Positions 39,592-52,337 of a DNA stretch of 64,000 nt are shown here, piece after piece. Every line of letters begins with the position of its first letter. Position 1 is the stretch's first letter. The stretch is from Quercus robur. Taxonomy: Eukaryota; Streptophyta; Magnoliopsida; Fagales; Fagaceae. The stretch covers positions 22,667,351 to 22,731,350 of the forward strand of contig NC_065544.1 of the NCBI RefSeq assembly GCF_932294415.1, given 5' to 3'. The notes below the pieces were generated by a model. It searched no databases. It saw only the letters and a program-made list of their open reading frames with translations, and was not told where the DNA came from. A program made the translations under genes and the position numbers.

Positions 39592-40277
39592 GTTGTGCTG
39601 AAGGTGGGCCCCCCAAAATTCTGAAAATTTTTAAATTATATATATAATTATTTTAATATTTTCAAATTTTAGTCTATAAAAATAAGAGTTGGCCCCCCCA
39701 AATATTTGAATTAGTCTAATAATGCTCTTAAAAAAAATAATTGGTCTAATATTTATAGAGATATAACTTTATTTTCGCAATTCTATTTTTTATTGTAAAA
39801 TGTGCTCTTATATCTATTAAATATTTGATAAAGTTTGGCATCAAACATATTTAAATTTATCTTTTTTAATCCGTTATGTGGCGATTAACAAGTCATCGAC
39901 TCATTAAAAAAATCTTATCACTAAAACTACACATGAAATATGTCTTTAGTTGACACATAATAGGTTAGAGCAAGATAGTTTTAAATATGTTTGGAAACTA
40001 ACTTATTTTAATGTCTTTAGTTGCATGTTTTTGAAATTTTCATTCGTTCAATTGAAAGATTTTTTACTTTAATATAAAATTTGATAATTTGTATTTAAAA
40101 TGAAACTTTTTAAGAATTTCACTATGAATATGGAAAAAATGAATTTTATTTTATAAAGATCGTTATCAAACATAACTTTGATTGAAAATACTTTTTTTTT
40201 TTTTTTGGGTGAGTGTATATATATATAACTTATCAAATAAAAAAGCATGTATATATGTGTATATATTATTAAAAAAA

Positions 40278-40320
<43 letters not shown>

Positions 40321-40392
40321 GAGAGTTGTCTTGATAATATATTAGTGCCGCAACTTGGCTCCCCCAAACAAAAATTCCTGGCTTCGCCCCTG
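39592..40392. mobile_element. hAT-like non-autonomous element with 8-bp target duplication
   Basis: AGTGTTAG occurs at 39584-39591 and 40393-40400, flanking the element exactly. The right end reversed reads CAGGGGCGAAGCC, and the left end AAAGGGCGGAG is a diverged partner; CAGGGGCGGAGCC-type ends and 8-bp duplications are typical of plant hAT elements. C-runs (GGGCCCCCC, GGCCCCCCC) lie near the left end and (TA)n near 40286-40312. There is no transposase. Confidence 0.75.
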
Positions 40393-40700
40393 AGTGTTAG
40401 CACATATGTTAGTCTAGTCCAGTGGACTTAGGCCCAGTGTATAGTACTTGTACTTCACACATATTGTACTTATATAAGATTTAGTGATACACAAACAGAA
40501 TATGCATCAATATACAAATTATTCTTAGTCTCTCTCTTTTTATATTCTTAACATAGTTTAACTTCCTCTTGTTAGAAACAAGACTGTTCAATGGACACGC
40601 ATTCAAAATACTTACTAGACTCAAAAACAAAAATAGAATTGGACACTGTATCATACTAATAGAATATAGAAAGTTTATATTGGATAGTCTTGGCTAATTT

Positions 40701-42188
40701 GGGGTGAGTTTGGTTCAGCTTTTTGAAAAAGTGCATAATGAAAAAGTGGAGTTTTCAAAAAGTGCATAATGAAAAAGTGCTTTTTCAAAAAGCTGAGTGT
40801 TTGGTAAAAGCTGTTAAAAAGTGCTTTTTAAAAAAGCTGATTGTTTGGCTAACACTTATAAAAGTGGTAGTTTGAAAGATAAATTACCAAAAAGGACAAT
40901 GTATATAAGAGAGTTTATTTCATACTTAAATCAATATTGTGAAATTATTTTTTTTCTTACCAATATTAGCTAATAATAACCTACCACTTAAGATTTATTG
41001 TGAAAGTATTGTGATAATTTATACTGATTTTAAATTTTTTTTTTTTGAAAGCATACTGATTTTAATTTGAATGTACTATTATAATTATTTTTTTCAATTT
41101 CTAAACAAATTATTTTTTTCTCACCAATATTAACTAATAATAACATACCACTTAAGATTTATTGTGAAAATATTGTAAAAATATTGTAACAATATTTCTC
41201 AATTTTAATTTTTTACTCTTTATTTTATGTTTCCCTTATTTTATTTTATTTTTTTATCCATATTTTCTTCTTCTTTTTTCCCTTTTTTTTCTCATCCACA
41301 CACATACCCTTCATTTTTTTTTTCTTTATTTTCTTTTTTCCTCCCTTTCCCTGCCACTTCCTCCACACACGTGCCCCTACCTTTTTTTTTCTTTATTTCC
41401 TTACTTTTCCTTTCCACTTTACACTCCACACCACTCCAGAATGTTCCACTTTGTTCAAACCCCTCTCTCATTCCTCAAGCCAGCTCAACGTTCTCTGCAT
41501 CTCTTTTTTTTTTTTTTTGACACTTCGAAGCTAATGATGATGATGAAGAAGATGAAGATGATGATGATGATGAAGTCTCTGCATCTCTGCATCTCTTTTT
41601 TCGTCCTTTTTCTTTATTTCCTTATTTTGTCTTTCCTTCTTTATTCTTTTTTTTTTCACACTCCAGAGAAGAAGAAGATGATGATGATGATGATGAAGAT
41701 GAAGATGATTGAAACATAAGGATTTTGGGATTTTGGGTTTTTTTTTCTATGGATTTTGGATTGATTTTGAGTTGGGTTTGGGATGGGTTTTCCAATGGGA
41801 TTTGAGTTGATTTTAAGTTGTTTTTGTGTTGATTTTGAGTTATTTTTGGTTTGATTTTGTTGATTCTGTGTTCGGAATATGAAAGGTTGAAATGGGTTTT
41901 GTTGATTGTGGGGATAGACCGGTGCAGAGGAAGACGAAGAGGAAGAACTAAGTGATGGGTATTTCGGTATTTTTAATATTGCAACGGTAATAATGCAAAA
42001 CGTGCTATGCGCGTTTTGATTTATGGACCCCTGAGGGTCCATAAATCTTCCGCGTTTTCTCTTCAGTTTTTATAAAAGTTCAAAACGCAGCTTTTATAAA
42101 AAAGCTGCGTTTTGAGCTTACCAAACGCGCAAGTTGGTTAAGCTTTTTTGAAAACGCCCTTTTTGGGCTCAAAAAGTGGAACCAAACG
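40701..42188. mobile_element. 1.49-kb non-autonomous TIR/fold-back element
   Basis: The left end GTTTGGTTCAGCTTTTTGA and the reverse complement of the right end GTTTGGTTCCACTTTTTGA are inverted repeats of 19 bp with two mismatches. The right part holds two strong hairpins: GATTTATGGACCC (42018-42030) with its complement at 42035-42047, and CAAAACGCAGCTTTT (42081-42095) with its complement at 42100-42114. ATG/AAG-rich trinucleotide tracts lie at 41532-41580 and 41660-41710. Open frames in it are low-complexity. Flanks GGCTAATTT and GGCTATTGG match only partly, so the target duplication is doubtful. Confidence 0.6.
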
Positions 42189-43636
42189 GGCTATTGGTCT
42201 CAACAGCGTTCTAGATGATCGACAACGACAAATTCCCCTTCCAAGGAATAATTTGCATCAAAAGAAGTCCTCTCTTGCATCATGTTGAAGATTTCGTCTA
42301 GCAAGTTCTTCATCGCATTTGGATCAAATTTATCTACATAGTTTTCACTTTTCAACCTTCAAATCTTTCATTTCTATGAGTCTTCAAAGTCAAAGAAGAT
42401 ATCGGAATCCAATTGCTTTCTAGCAGTCTTAGGATCATACCATGGTTCAGGAAAGCCATAATAAGGGAAGTCTCCTCTTTCCTTAATAACTTTCTATTGA
42501 GGGTCAAGGTGCATGACTTCATTGGTACAACAAAGTCATAACGAAACCTATTGGTCTTAGCTGAGGCTCAATCTCTAGCTCTTTGCTCTTTTTTCGAGAG
42601 GTTTTCATGTGGCCTTATGATCCAATTCTAAAAGGAGGGGCTATCAATGGATAATTAGGAAATTCTAAGACCCATTGATCCTTCTTTCCCAAGCCCATTT
42701 TCAAGAAAGTAATGCATTATCTTCATCATTCATGGTGGCCACACAACACAAGTGTTATTGTAGGGGATCATAATACATCCTCTTGAAAAGTGTTCATCCA
42801 AGCTCATTCCAAAAGGCTTTATCAATCCTTTCCATCCCAAAGTCCTTACCTTCTCTTTCATTCATTCACGTGAACTTTAGGCTCTTTTCAAAGAGCTCAA
42901 TTACTCATGATTAAGCTACTAAATCCAAGAATAGTGCATTCTTTGAAAGAAAGCATGTCTATTCTAGATTTAGCACTTGATTAAAATTTTCAACATAACC
43001 AACTCTTTGGACCTTTTCTACCTAGGTCTTTCAAAGTTGCCAAACTTCCTCTCTCTTTGAGACCTCTAGGTGGCCATAAACGGAAGAGTAAGATAGATCT
43101 TCATATGAATTAGATTGTTGTTTCTTTCTAGAATGTTTTCCTGTAACCTTGTTTTCCAACCCAAAGTTAGTCCACCACTTAGAACCCATTCTTTGAACTT
43201 CAAAGCATTCTTCAAATTCCCAAATTTTGAAAATCTTGCCAATGCTAATTTCTATTTTAGCCTCAACTAGGAAACACAAAGAAGGCTTGAGTTCCATGGC
43301 AATATTTTTATCATTATGAAACTATAAATGGGTTGCTTAATTCTGTATAGTTCCAACGCAAGAGTTTCATGTTGACTAAGTTGTGAGACAATTTTCCTAA
43401 ATCTCTCATTGTGAGATGAACCAATAAAGTGACTTTAAGTCTAAGATGTAAGTGTCCTCCAATCAATCTATAACTTGTCATTCATCTTCCTTAAGTAAAT
43501 CACTACCCAATAATACATCCTCTAGGACCCTCATTGAAGTCGTGGCATCTCTTGATTCTTTTCACTTCTTCCAGCATATCAATTCTTCATTTTTGTTTAT
43601 TTCTATTTCCAACATCACAATAACATGGATACATAT
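42189..43636 (-). other. unidentified, possibly decayed coding sequence on the minus strand
   Basis: An 88-codon frame at 43297-43031 begins MELKPSLCFLVEAKI and contains SKWWTNFGLENKV. Further short coding-like segments follow in shifting frames down to about 42204, including FPEPWYDPKTARKQL and NLLDEIFNMMQERTSFDAN. The lower AT content, amphipathic composition and broken frames suggest an old retroelement or other mobile coding sequence, but I recognise no family and assign no function. Confidence 0.3.
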
Positions 43637-44922
43637 TGTTGAGGTTCAAATGTAATAAGGAGTTAGGCCCTTAAAAAAAGGGAGAGGCCCAACCCGTGGA
43701 GATAGGAAAAAAGGGCTTGGTCCTTAGAAATGATGAAAAGGGGGAGCCCTGCCCATGGAAAGAAAATAATAAGCTTTGGGCCTTAGGTAAAAAAGGAGGA
43801 CCGAAGAAAGCTTGGGCTAGGGACTTAAGTAAAGGGTGACATCCAAGGAAGCCCAAAAAGGGAGCAAGCGGGAGCTGGGCTAGAATTGCACAGGATCTAC
43901 CAACCCCCAGGGGAGGGATCCTCGAGAAAAGATTGGCAAAGGGGATCCCTGACATGGATAGCTCAGAATGGCATGCTCATGATAAAAGGAGGGCACGAAA
44001 GACAAAGGGTGTCCTATTGAAATTAGATGCCCACGACCAAGGAAAGAATGATGGGGACAATTGGTGATTTCGAGACCAGCATCTAATGAAGGAACCTAGG
44101 ATCTCGAGCAAAGAAGAAAAGGTGAACTAAGAAGGAAGGTGGTCAGGAGCCTTTCCGGCTACACAATCAGCAGGAAGGGATCTGCCCCATTTTGAGAAAA
44201 GAAACAAGTCATGAGAGGTCAACATCAAAGCCTCAGATTTTTGAGATGTCTTTTTTAAGGCCTTGGGGGAAAAAAAAAGAAGAAACCTTAACCTTGGAGA
44301 AGCATTCGGACAGAGAAGGGATCTCCCATAAAAGGAAGTCAACAAGGGAGCTTTAGGTTATCAAAACCCAGAAAAATGAAATAAGAAGATAAATGGTAAA
44401 GGAGTAGCCACCAAAGTTTTCAGACGTAACATTAGTTCTAGCACCCAGAAGACAAAAGGGAGGAATTGTTGGTGTCAAGAAGCATTCAAGTGGCATTATA
44501 AAAGGGGCAAAGCACCAACCAAGAAGGGCATTTTCAACAAGAAACAGTCACCATACTAGAAAGAGAGCTGTGAGTTGAAAATAGAGTGAAGAGTGAGGTA
44601 CTGTAAGGGATCCTAAAGTAAATACTTAAAGATATATTTGGATTCAAAGGGATTCAAATTTCACAAGTCTTGGAATCCCAAAGAGAGCTATTTGTACTCA
44701 AATACTTGATGGTCTTGATATGATGAAGCATAACCTCACTCTATTTTGAGTATCCTTGACTTTTTTTTTTTTTTTTCCTACTTGCACTCTTTTAGCTCAT
44801 TTGCTATTCCTCACTTATTCAATCAACCAATATATATATATATATATATATATATGTTTGAGTATATTTGTGTTGTAGAGTTCATGTCTTGTGCAAAGAT
44901 TGGTTCGTAAAATGGCCCAACA
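43637..44922 (+). mobile_element. possible LTR (solo or 5') of an unclassified retroelement
   Basis: The segment starts TGTTGAGG and ends GGCCCAACA, so its ends are TGTTG...CAACA. A TATA box (TATAAAAG, 44497-44504) lies two-thirds along, as expected for a U3/R border, and composition is less AT-rich than the surroundings. The long (TA)n at about 44830-44854 lies in the U5-like part. No target duplication, primer site or second LTR was found, so the boundaries are tentative. Confidence 0.4.
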
Positions 44923-45612
44923 AAGCCGCAGTGAGTCAAGCTTAGTCCACTAACCATCAACACCATCCTTTGGAGGCCCAAGATCACCCTAGACCATTGG
45001 GCCTGGGCACTGTCCCAAGCAGGAACCCACGCATATCTTGCTCAATGTTCTGATTTTTCACCTGATTTAGTGACCTTATGTTCCGAGGCATGTATTCTTT
45101 CCTATTGTAGTTCGTTAGTTTCCACAACTAGTCTGTGTCCAGCTTCGGGGTGCTCTTCATTTCTGTTACTTGTTTAAGAGTCTTTCTTGTATTCAAACTC
45201 GCTACTATTGAATCAGCCTACTTCTCTTTCCACAAATCTCTCCATCATTGCCAAGCCTATTAGGTACCGCTGTAAGCTTGAATATTGAGGTAGCGAGGCT
45301 GAGGTCCCAAAAAGACCAACTACCTGATTATAATACAAACTGAATGGCCATAGTCCATAGACTCCATACCACCTTAAGCAGTCAGTTAGACCTACTTTCT
45401 TGAAAATATGATGGAATAAAGAGAGTCATGCAACAGTAACTGGGCTATAGCTAGAACTAGAATTTCCACTGGATGAAACTTGAAACTTGAAAGTACAAAA
45501 TTTAGGAAGAGTAAGAGAGGATCAGCTTGATGTTTTGAAGTATTATTTACTAATTTTACAATGATGAATGGAAAAACCCCTGCTAGACATTGCGATATTC
45601 ACCTTCTGTCCC
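44923..45612. other. gene-free region right of the possible LTR
   Basis: Composition resembles the preceding LTR-like segment (for example GGGCCTGGGCACTGTCCC at 45000-45017), so it may be retroelement internal sequence, but no primer site or coding frame is recognised. Confidence 0.35.
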
Positions 45613-45900
45613 AAATTGTTAGATTGAACATAACAAGCGGAAAGACAAAATTGAAAACAAATTAAAGTTAAAAGGATTAAAAAATTGTTGGATTGAACGT
45701 AACAGGCGGAAAGACAAAATTGAAAACAAATTAAAGTTAAAAGGATTAAAAAATTGTTGGATTGAACGTAACAAGCGGAAAGACAAAATTGAAAACAAAT
45801 TAAAGTTAGAAGGATTAGAAAATTGTTGGATTGAACATAACAAGCGAAAAGACATAATTGAAAAAAAATTACAGTTAAAAGGATTGAAATAAATATATAA
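45613..45900. repeat. 69-bp tandem repeat, about four copies
   Basis: Units containing AATTGTTGGATTGAACGTAA and CGGAAAGACAAAATTGAAAA repeat with a 69-bp period. The last copies are more diverged. The period is a multiple of three, which explains the 103-codon minus-strand open frame at 45619-45930; that frame has no family features. Confidence 0.85.
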
Positions 45901-46823
45901 ATAAAACATATAAGACTGAATTGAAAACAATATATAATTTATTCAATTTTTAAAATTGTTGGGCCGGCCTGAAATGGAACCCATTTGATTCAATTCGTCA
46001 GTGTCAACCAGCAATCCTAATGTGTATTTGTGAACTTTGAAAAAGCCTAATGCGTATTTATGAACACTTCATAATCAACACTCTCCCACAGAGAACAGAG
46101 AACTCAACATTGGTCACAACTATATTTTCATCTACCATTTAAACATGGGCATTGGTGTCCTAATTCTAGATGTCCTAATTCTAGATATCATAGTTGTCAA
46201 AACGTGAATTGTATCGTGAATCAATTATTTATTTATTTTTTTTGTATCGTGTATAATATCATAAGATATAAAAATACCTAATTAAATTTGTAAAAAAAAA
46301 TTATAGATATACACTGGTTGTTATACATAACGTCTCCCAACATTTAAATGCAACGAAAATTACAAACCTACGCTTCCGGTTTCTGCATAAATAATCAATT
46401 TACTAGGCAGGATAACAATAGCAGCAACTAATTTTTTATACCCTTCCTCCAATTTCTCTTAAACTCTATGCAAACTCACCATATTCTGTGAGTTCCAAAA
46501 CCAGGTCATATCACATCCTTAATTTCATGTAATGGGATATGAGCAGCAAGAAATAGCTAGCCAAACCAAACAAGCTAGCAGTAGCAAAACCTGCAATGGA
46601 AGCTTCCCTGGGAAATTCCAAACAGTAATATATATATATAACATAGGAAGCATAGCAGGCGCAAACATTAAATCTATACTGTTTTCAATGAACTGAACAA
46701 AATCCTCAAATCTCAAACAATTAACCACATCAGCCTAAGTAGCACAAATCTCTCTTACATCTATCCAACATTATCCATGAGATGACATATGGAAGCATAT
46801 CTGTCTCAAACAAAGATGAATTT
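45901..46823. other. region downstream of the PABN-like gene, including its 3' UTR
   Basis: The minus-strand gene ends at 46824, and its 3' UTR extends leftwards into this segment for an unknown distance. No other gene is recognised; the minus-strand open frame at 46525-46728 is featureless and probably UTR. Confidence 0.4.
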
Positions 46824-49800
46824 TCAGAAGTATGGACTGTAACGCATTGGCATTCTGAATCTTGGAACCTTCCTGCATCATAAATATTTTTGATGATTTA
46901 CTCAAAAGATTTCAGGGAGTGCAGTCAAATACCAAATCTAGGAAAACATAGGGAGCTGGAGAAAACGACCAAGAGGAGGCAATCGTCAAGAAGCATACCC
47001 ATATCCATAAGGGGAGAATACAAAGGGAGCAGGTATAAAGGGGCTTCTGGATCGCATATTGGGGTTGGGTCGACGAGCACGATGTGGTTTCATCCCAGGT
47101 ACATTGGTCCGTTTAGCAGTCACCTGCAAACACATTAAAAAGGTTCACATGGTTGAAAAAATAAATAGAGTATGGAACTTGCACCTGTAAAGGTTAAAAA
47201 TCAAACACAAATCAGAACTGAAGCTCCAAAATCAGAATAATAATAACAGAGACCCTAAGGTAGTGCACCACCCATTTGTGTATAATGGTGATATTTTGTT
47301 GTAATTTAGACCGTTCATTAGGATAAGCATCTCTTTACTAGAAAAATAGTTATTTTTATTTTTCTAGAAAAATAACTTTTGAGTGAAAATTATCCTAATC
47401 CTTATTTGTACTTAAGAAATTTAACAGAAAAAGAGTTATTTTTTGATGGGGCAGATGGAAAACTGCTGCTTTCACCTTTAATTGACGTCCATGTAGTTGA
47501 GATTCATTCAGCTGGAGAGCCAATTCAACAGCCTCTACTTCAAGGAACTCCACATAAGCATAACCCTTTGGTTGGCCATACTTGTCAGTCCGAATAGTGA
47601 CTCTGTTCACTGTACCACATGTCTGGAAATGCTGTTGTACTTCTTCAGGAGTACATGAATAATCCACCTGCAAACCCAGTTTGAGCCCAAAAGAACAATT
47701 TTGAAAAAGAACCAAGCAAAGAAAACAGAACAATCAAATAATAAGCCTAATAGATCAATTTAGTGTTACAACTTACCTACAAGACAAACAGTGAAAACCA
47801 CCTGTTACTAGTACAACCAACTACTTAACTCATTTGAGCAGAAAAACTACTTTAACTCTCCATTACATCAGATAAACTTCCTCCTCTCACAAGAATGGGT
47901 GGAGGATGAGATTGTGGATTCAAAACCCAGTTTTGTGCACGTGACTAACTAATAATAATAATAATAAAGATGCATTAATCTGATTCAGAAAATGTCCAAT
48001 TCTGATGGGGTTTGAGAGATACCCTGTCCAATTCCCACCATCCCCCTCCCCTATTTGTCTAGAAAAAAGCTAAGAGAATAAAATAAAATTTACAATTCTG
48101 GCTTACAGGGTTCATGCAGCCAGAGTGGTCTGGCTCTCAAATTGAGGTAACAAGCATGTTCTTTACCAGCGTTACTTTTAAAATAAGACGTAAATGGTTA
48201 TAATTAAGCCTCAATCCCACCCCTCCATCGATGTCCTTAGCACTTTTTGCTTGATTCACTTGGATGAGTTTCCCACACCAATTTTCTATGAAATTGATTT
48301 AGGCTGAAAATTAGACATAGCATATGTATAAAACAAACAACATACATTGTCACCAAATAGGCCGTTCTTAGGAAACCTTAGATTTTCCACCAAAATATAA
48401 AAGATAGACAAAGATAGCTACTACCATATCAAAGGAAGAAAAGCAAAATTGGGGAATCTTGATCACAATTAACATTTAATGTTTTGGGTTAATTGAACAT
48501 TTTACCTAAATATTTAAAGCTACAATGGGCCTAAAGTTTCTCATAGAATTTCTGATAACAGTTACGTCAGATGATGACGAACAAAATCTAATATAGAATT
48601 CCCATGCCAAAACTACATGCACATGATTTGTAAGGTCTCTGGACAAAACTTTAATGTAAACATTTGTTCCCTCAAAAAAGCATGTAAAATCTAAAAGTAT
48701 TTTGAGCCAAAAATTAATACAACTTTGAAGGTTCAAGCCTCAAGGTCCTTGACACCAAGATAATGTGCTCAAAATAATGCCAAAATATATAAGCTAACTG
48801 CCCATGGAACTTCTAGAAATCAACAGGATAATTATTGACTGTTTGACATATATTAACTTTTTTTTGCTTTCATGTTTGATATATATCAACTTTTTTTTTT
48901 GATAGGTTGTTTGATATATATCAACTTGTTTGGTTATTTTAGTGATCTTCTTTTCAGTAGTAAAAAGAAAAGCAAATAATAAAATTGGAAAGATATAGAG
49001 ATCCCCATTCCAAGTGAGGGGGAAAAAAAAGGAGATCCAAGACCCCTCACCATCGATAGCAAAACACTTAAACATTCCTCGAGCAATATTCACCACCAAA
49101 AGCAGCAGCTGGCTTTGCAAATAAGACAGATATACCCAAGCCTACTCCTTAATCTTCAAGGCACATTACACCTCACAGCTGCTTGAGTCTGGGTTAGGAA
49201 TCTTGAACAATATCTGTTCCTCTGACCATCCCAGCCCAAGTAGCAGTGTTTACAGCAACAAAAGTGATTATAATCCAGTGCTTTTTTAAAAAAAAAAAAA
49301 AAAAATATTTATCTCCTCCTTTCCAAATGGCAATTGGTGAGATGCTTCTTTCACATTGTTTTTTTTTTCTTCTCTTTCCCTCCTTTTCATTACTTTTATC
49401 TTCTCAAATTTTACTTTCGGGAACCTTCAATTTTTTATTTTTTTTTTCATAAAAATTTTAACAACACTCATTATTGTTTTTTTCTCCTGCATTCCTATAT
49501 TTCTTTTTTGTTCTCATTCTTTTTTCCCCCCTTTTCTCTTTCTGTTGAATTTCATTAATTATTTTCTTTTCCTAGCCCAGCTGTATTTCATCAGAAATAC
49601 TTCGAACCCCAGCACCAGTTAATCAGAAAACTTGAAGAATGAAGCCTGACCTGCGATTTTAGTCAAACACAAAGTCAAAGCAAGATACTGAAACTTAGAA
49701 AATCCTAAGCGCACGTTCACACGCATATCTCAACTCAGAATAATCAACAAGAACATGAAAAATCATGCCCATCTAGTCAAATGGATTAAGTTCACTAAAT

Positions 49801-52305
49801 ATAGTGCGATTTCAGAACTCTTCAAGGATCGGAGTAGCTAAATAACTCTAAATTGATGGTTTTCTTAGCAGCCAAATACAACTGCACAAGCATGGAAAAC
49901 ACAAACAACATGAGAAGGCCAGTCTAGGATCTCAATCAAACTCACAAGATGACCATAATAACCAAAACAAAAAGGAACAATTACAAGAAACTCCAGGGTT
50001 GAAGCGCAAGTCCTTTCTTGAGGGGACAACAACCAATGGATAAGTTGTTATCCAAGTTGAGGGAATGAAAAAAGGTAGAGGAAGACCAAAAATCACATTG
50101 GTAGAAGTAATAAAAAAGACACGTCAATTAAGTGAGTAACGGAGAATACGACTTTAGATAGAGAAAAATGGAGGCAAAGAGTACATATGGCCAACCCTAA
50201 CTAATATATTAAGGATCCATAGATGACTAAAAAATTTTGGGACTAAGGTTTTGTTTGTTTTTGTTGTTGTTAATAAGTTGTGATCCAATAGCAAGAATCA
50301 TTGGAACCAAAACCAGACATTTAAGAAAGGATTACTAACGCTGTTCAGATTCTGTACATCTAAAACAATTGACGAATTCGCTAATCCCCTATGGCATTTA
50401 AAAATTTTCAAAATATTGTTCAATTTTACCGTTTCAATCCAACATTTTAGGGCCTGTTTGATACCTGTTAATAGGAACAGTAAGAGGGATGAAGAGGGGA
50501 AGGGAAAGGGAAAGGAGTGCATCTATTCCTCCTATTGTTTGGTTGAAAAGGGGAGGATTGGAAGGAGAGACATAACCTTGTAGTCAAAATGTCAATTATG
50601 TTGGGCATGATAACAAATAGAGCATGTTTCTGGTTTTTGTTTCCAGTTAAGGACAAACAGAACCACTGAAAACATGTTTTATTTTTCTTCTTGCTCTCTA
50701 TAACAATTTTCAAAATTTGATTTCTAAACGCATATACAAATAGGCCTTACTCTCCTTTTACCATGTTTATATGGAAGTTGAATGTTAAAGTAGAATCAAG
50801 AATAAAACATTTAGATATTATTCCCTTACTCTTATAAACTTACTCAAGCACAATTCCATGCAAAGTGTAAGCATGTAGTGCACAACCTATTACAAAATAA
50901 GAGTACCAGCATATTCCGAAAAGGTTAATCTAGCTGCATTCGGTGTTTGAGCAGGAACTCTACCTGGCTTTAAATTTAAATTATTACCTACGTCAAACTT
51001 TGAAAAACTTCCATTTTAGTTCCAGCAATATACTTTCTTAATGTATAGTCCTATTTTTTATTAACTTAAATTTTCTAATATGAAGAATAGTTTTTCTTTT
51101 CAGGATTCCATTTTTATGCTACTTGGAAGGAACTCAATGCTACAAAGCCAAACAACACATCATATAATAAAAAGGGTACTTACATTGCCAACAAACACTG
51201 ATCGAGAATCCACTTCCTCTCGATTTGCCTGTGATGCAGCTGCACTAGCAGGATCTAATTGCACAAGGATATATTAAAAAACATATATTTTTTTTTATTA
51301 AAAAAAAAGGGGAGGAGGAAGAACAAAAAAAGCAAGAAACGTACAGAGATATGTGTGAATGTAGTCATCATCATCATTAATATAAAGTGATACACCCATC
51401 CATGTACACCAATGAACTCAATGCCTCTATCTCAACTGGCATTTTCTCCCCTTATAAGTTATAGCCTTATAGGTGGAGGGATGCATGTGTAACTTACCAT
51501 TAAAACTAAATAGCCATCCTTTTTTTTTTCCTCTCTAAAATGAGGTGTTAAACTTCTTAAGCTTATCCACAAAATATTTTTTTTCATTAAACACAAAAAA
51601 ATTCCCCTAACATTATGACCAAATACACTACACTTTTACGGGGTTTAGCAGATGTAATTGCAGCAACATATCGCTCAAGCAAAAGGCACTCGCCATAGCA
51701 CATCTCTTAAAGGTGTTGCTCTATATATTTCATTTTTTGGATAAAAGAATTAGCTCAGATAATGAAAATTGATAAAAATAAGGATTTTGGGACTCCAAAA
51801 GGCTATCATCCTCAGAACCCATGATTCAAATTGAAACCATTACACCAATCTGAGGTATATGCTCCGACCCATATAATGATACTACTTCAATCTTTAACAT
51901 TTTTCTTATATTTGTAATAAATTTCAGTAAAAATTATAATCTGTGACATTGTGAAATTAAACCCAAAAAAAAAAAAAAAAAAAAAATACAAACGAAGAGA
52001 AAACCTTGAGCAGAACCCATCTGGGATTCGACCTTGGCTTGCATCTCACGCAGTGCAGCCGCTTCATCCTCCATTTCCTTCAACCGTTTCTTCATGTCAT
52101 CCACATCCACTCCCTCCTGCTTTTACCATTTTTTTTTTTGTTTTCACAATTAGGGTTTCGATTTAAAAAAAAAAAAAAAAAAAAAATTGAAGCTAAAGGG
52201 TATGAATGAATCGAATAAAAGAAAAGGAAAGAAAAGCATTACCGCTTCATTGGTGTTGTTGGTGTTTTCTGTGTTAACCATGTCTAGATCCTCGTACTCC
52301 TCCAT
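46824..52305 (-). CDS. nuclear poly(A)-binding protein, PABN/PABPN1-like, six exons, 203 aa
   Basis: The protein binds growing poly(A) tails in the nucleus and stimulates poly(A) polymerase. Exons: 52305-52243, 52116-52005, 51254-51184, 47667-47476, 47123-46999 and 46872-46824. All introns are GT-AG, phases are consistent, and the total is 612 bases with a TGA stop. Domains in order: acidic N-terminus (1-21), predicted coiled coil (about 22-55, [19 protein letters not shown]), one RRM with RNP2 VFVGNV at 78-83 and RNP1 KGYAYVEF at 116-123, then an Arg/Pro-rich tail ([22 protein letters not shown]) ending RYSPYF. This architecture, with a single RRM, is that of PABN proteins, not cytoplasmic four-RRM PABPs. 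Length is near the usual 215-230. Intron 3 is 3.5 kb and holds a LINE relic. A GA microsatellite lies just upstream of the ATG. The gene looks intact. Confidence 0.94.
50061..50204 (+). pseudogene. LINE/reverse-transcriptase-type coding relic inside PABN intron 3
   Basis: Read on the plus strand, antisense to the host gene, the segment gives [17 protein letters not shown], then after a frameshift [16 protein letters not shown] and a stop. GRGRPK...TLDR.KWR..V is a recurrent C-terminal pattern in plant LINE-related proteins, from general family knowledge. It is short, frameshifted and has internal stops. Confidence 0.5.

Positions 52306-52306
<1 letters not shown>

Positions 52307-52334
<28 letters not shown>
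52307..52334. repeat. (CT)n microsatellite in the PABN 5' leader
   Basis: About 14 CT units lie within two bases of the start codon on the template side, giving a GA-rich leader in the transcript. GAGA-type leaders are frequent in plant genes; a regulatory role here is only possible. Confidence 0.85.

Positions 52335-52337
<3 letters not shown>

Noticed and set aside
41227-41719. Open frames with FFF and MMM runs
   Set aside because: They follow poly-T and ATG microsatellites inside a non-autonomous element.
43452-43955. Open frames at the edge of the possible LTR
   Set aside because: No family features; they cross a probable element boundary.
45619-45930. 103-codon minus-strand frame
   Set aside because: Produced by the 69-bp tandem repeat.
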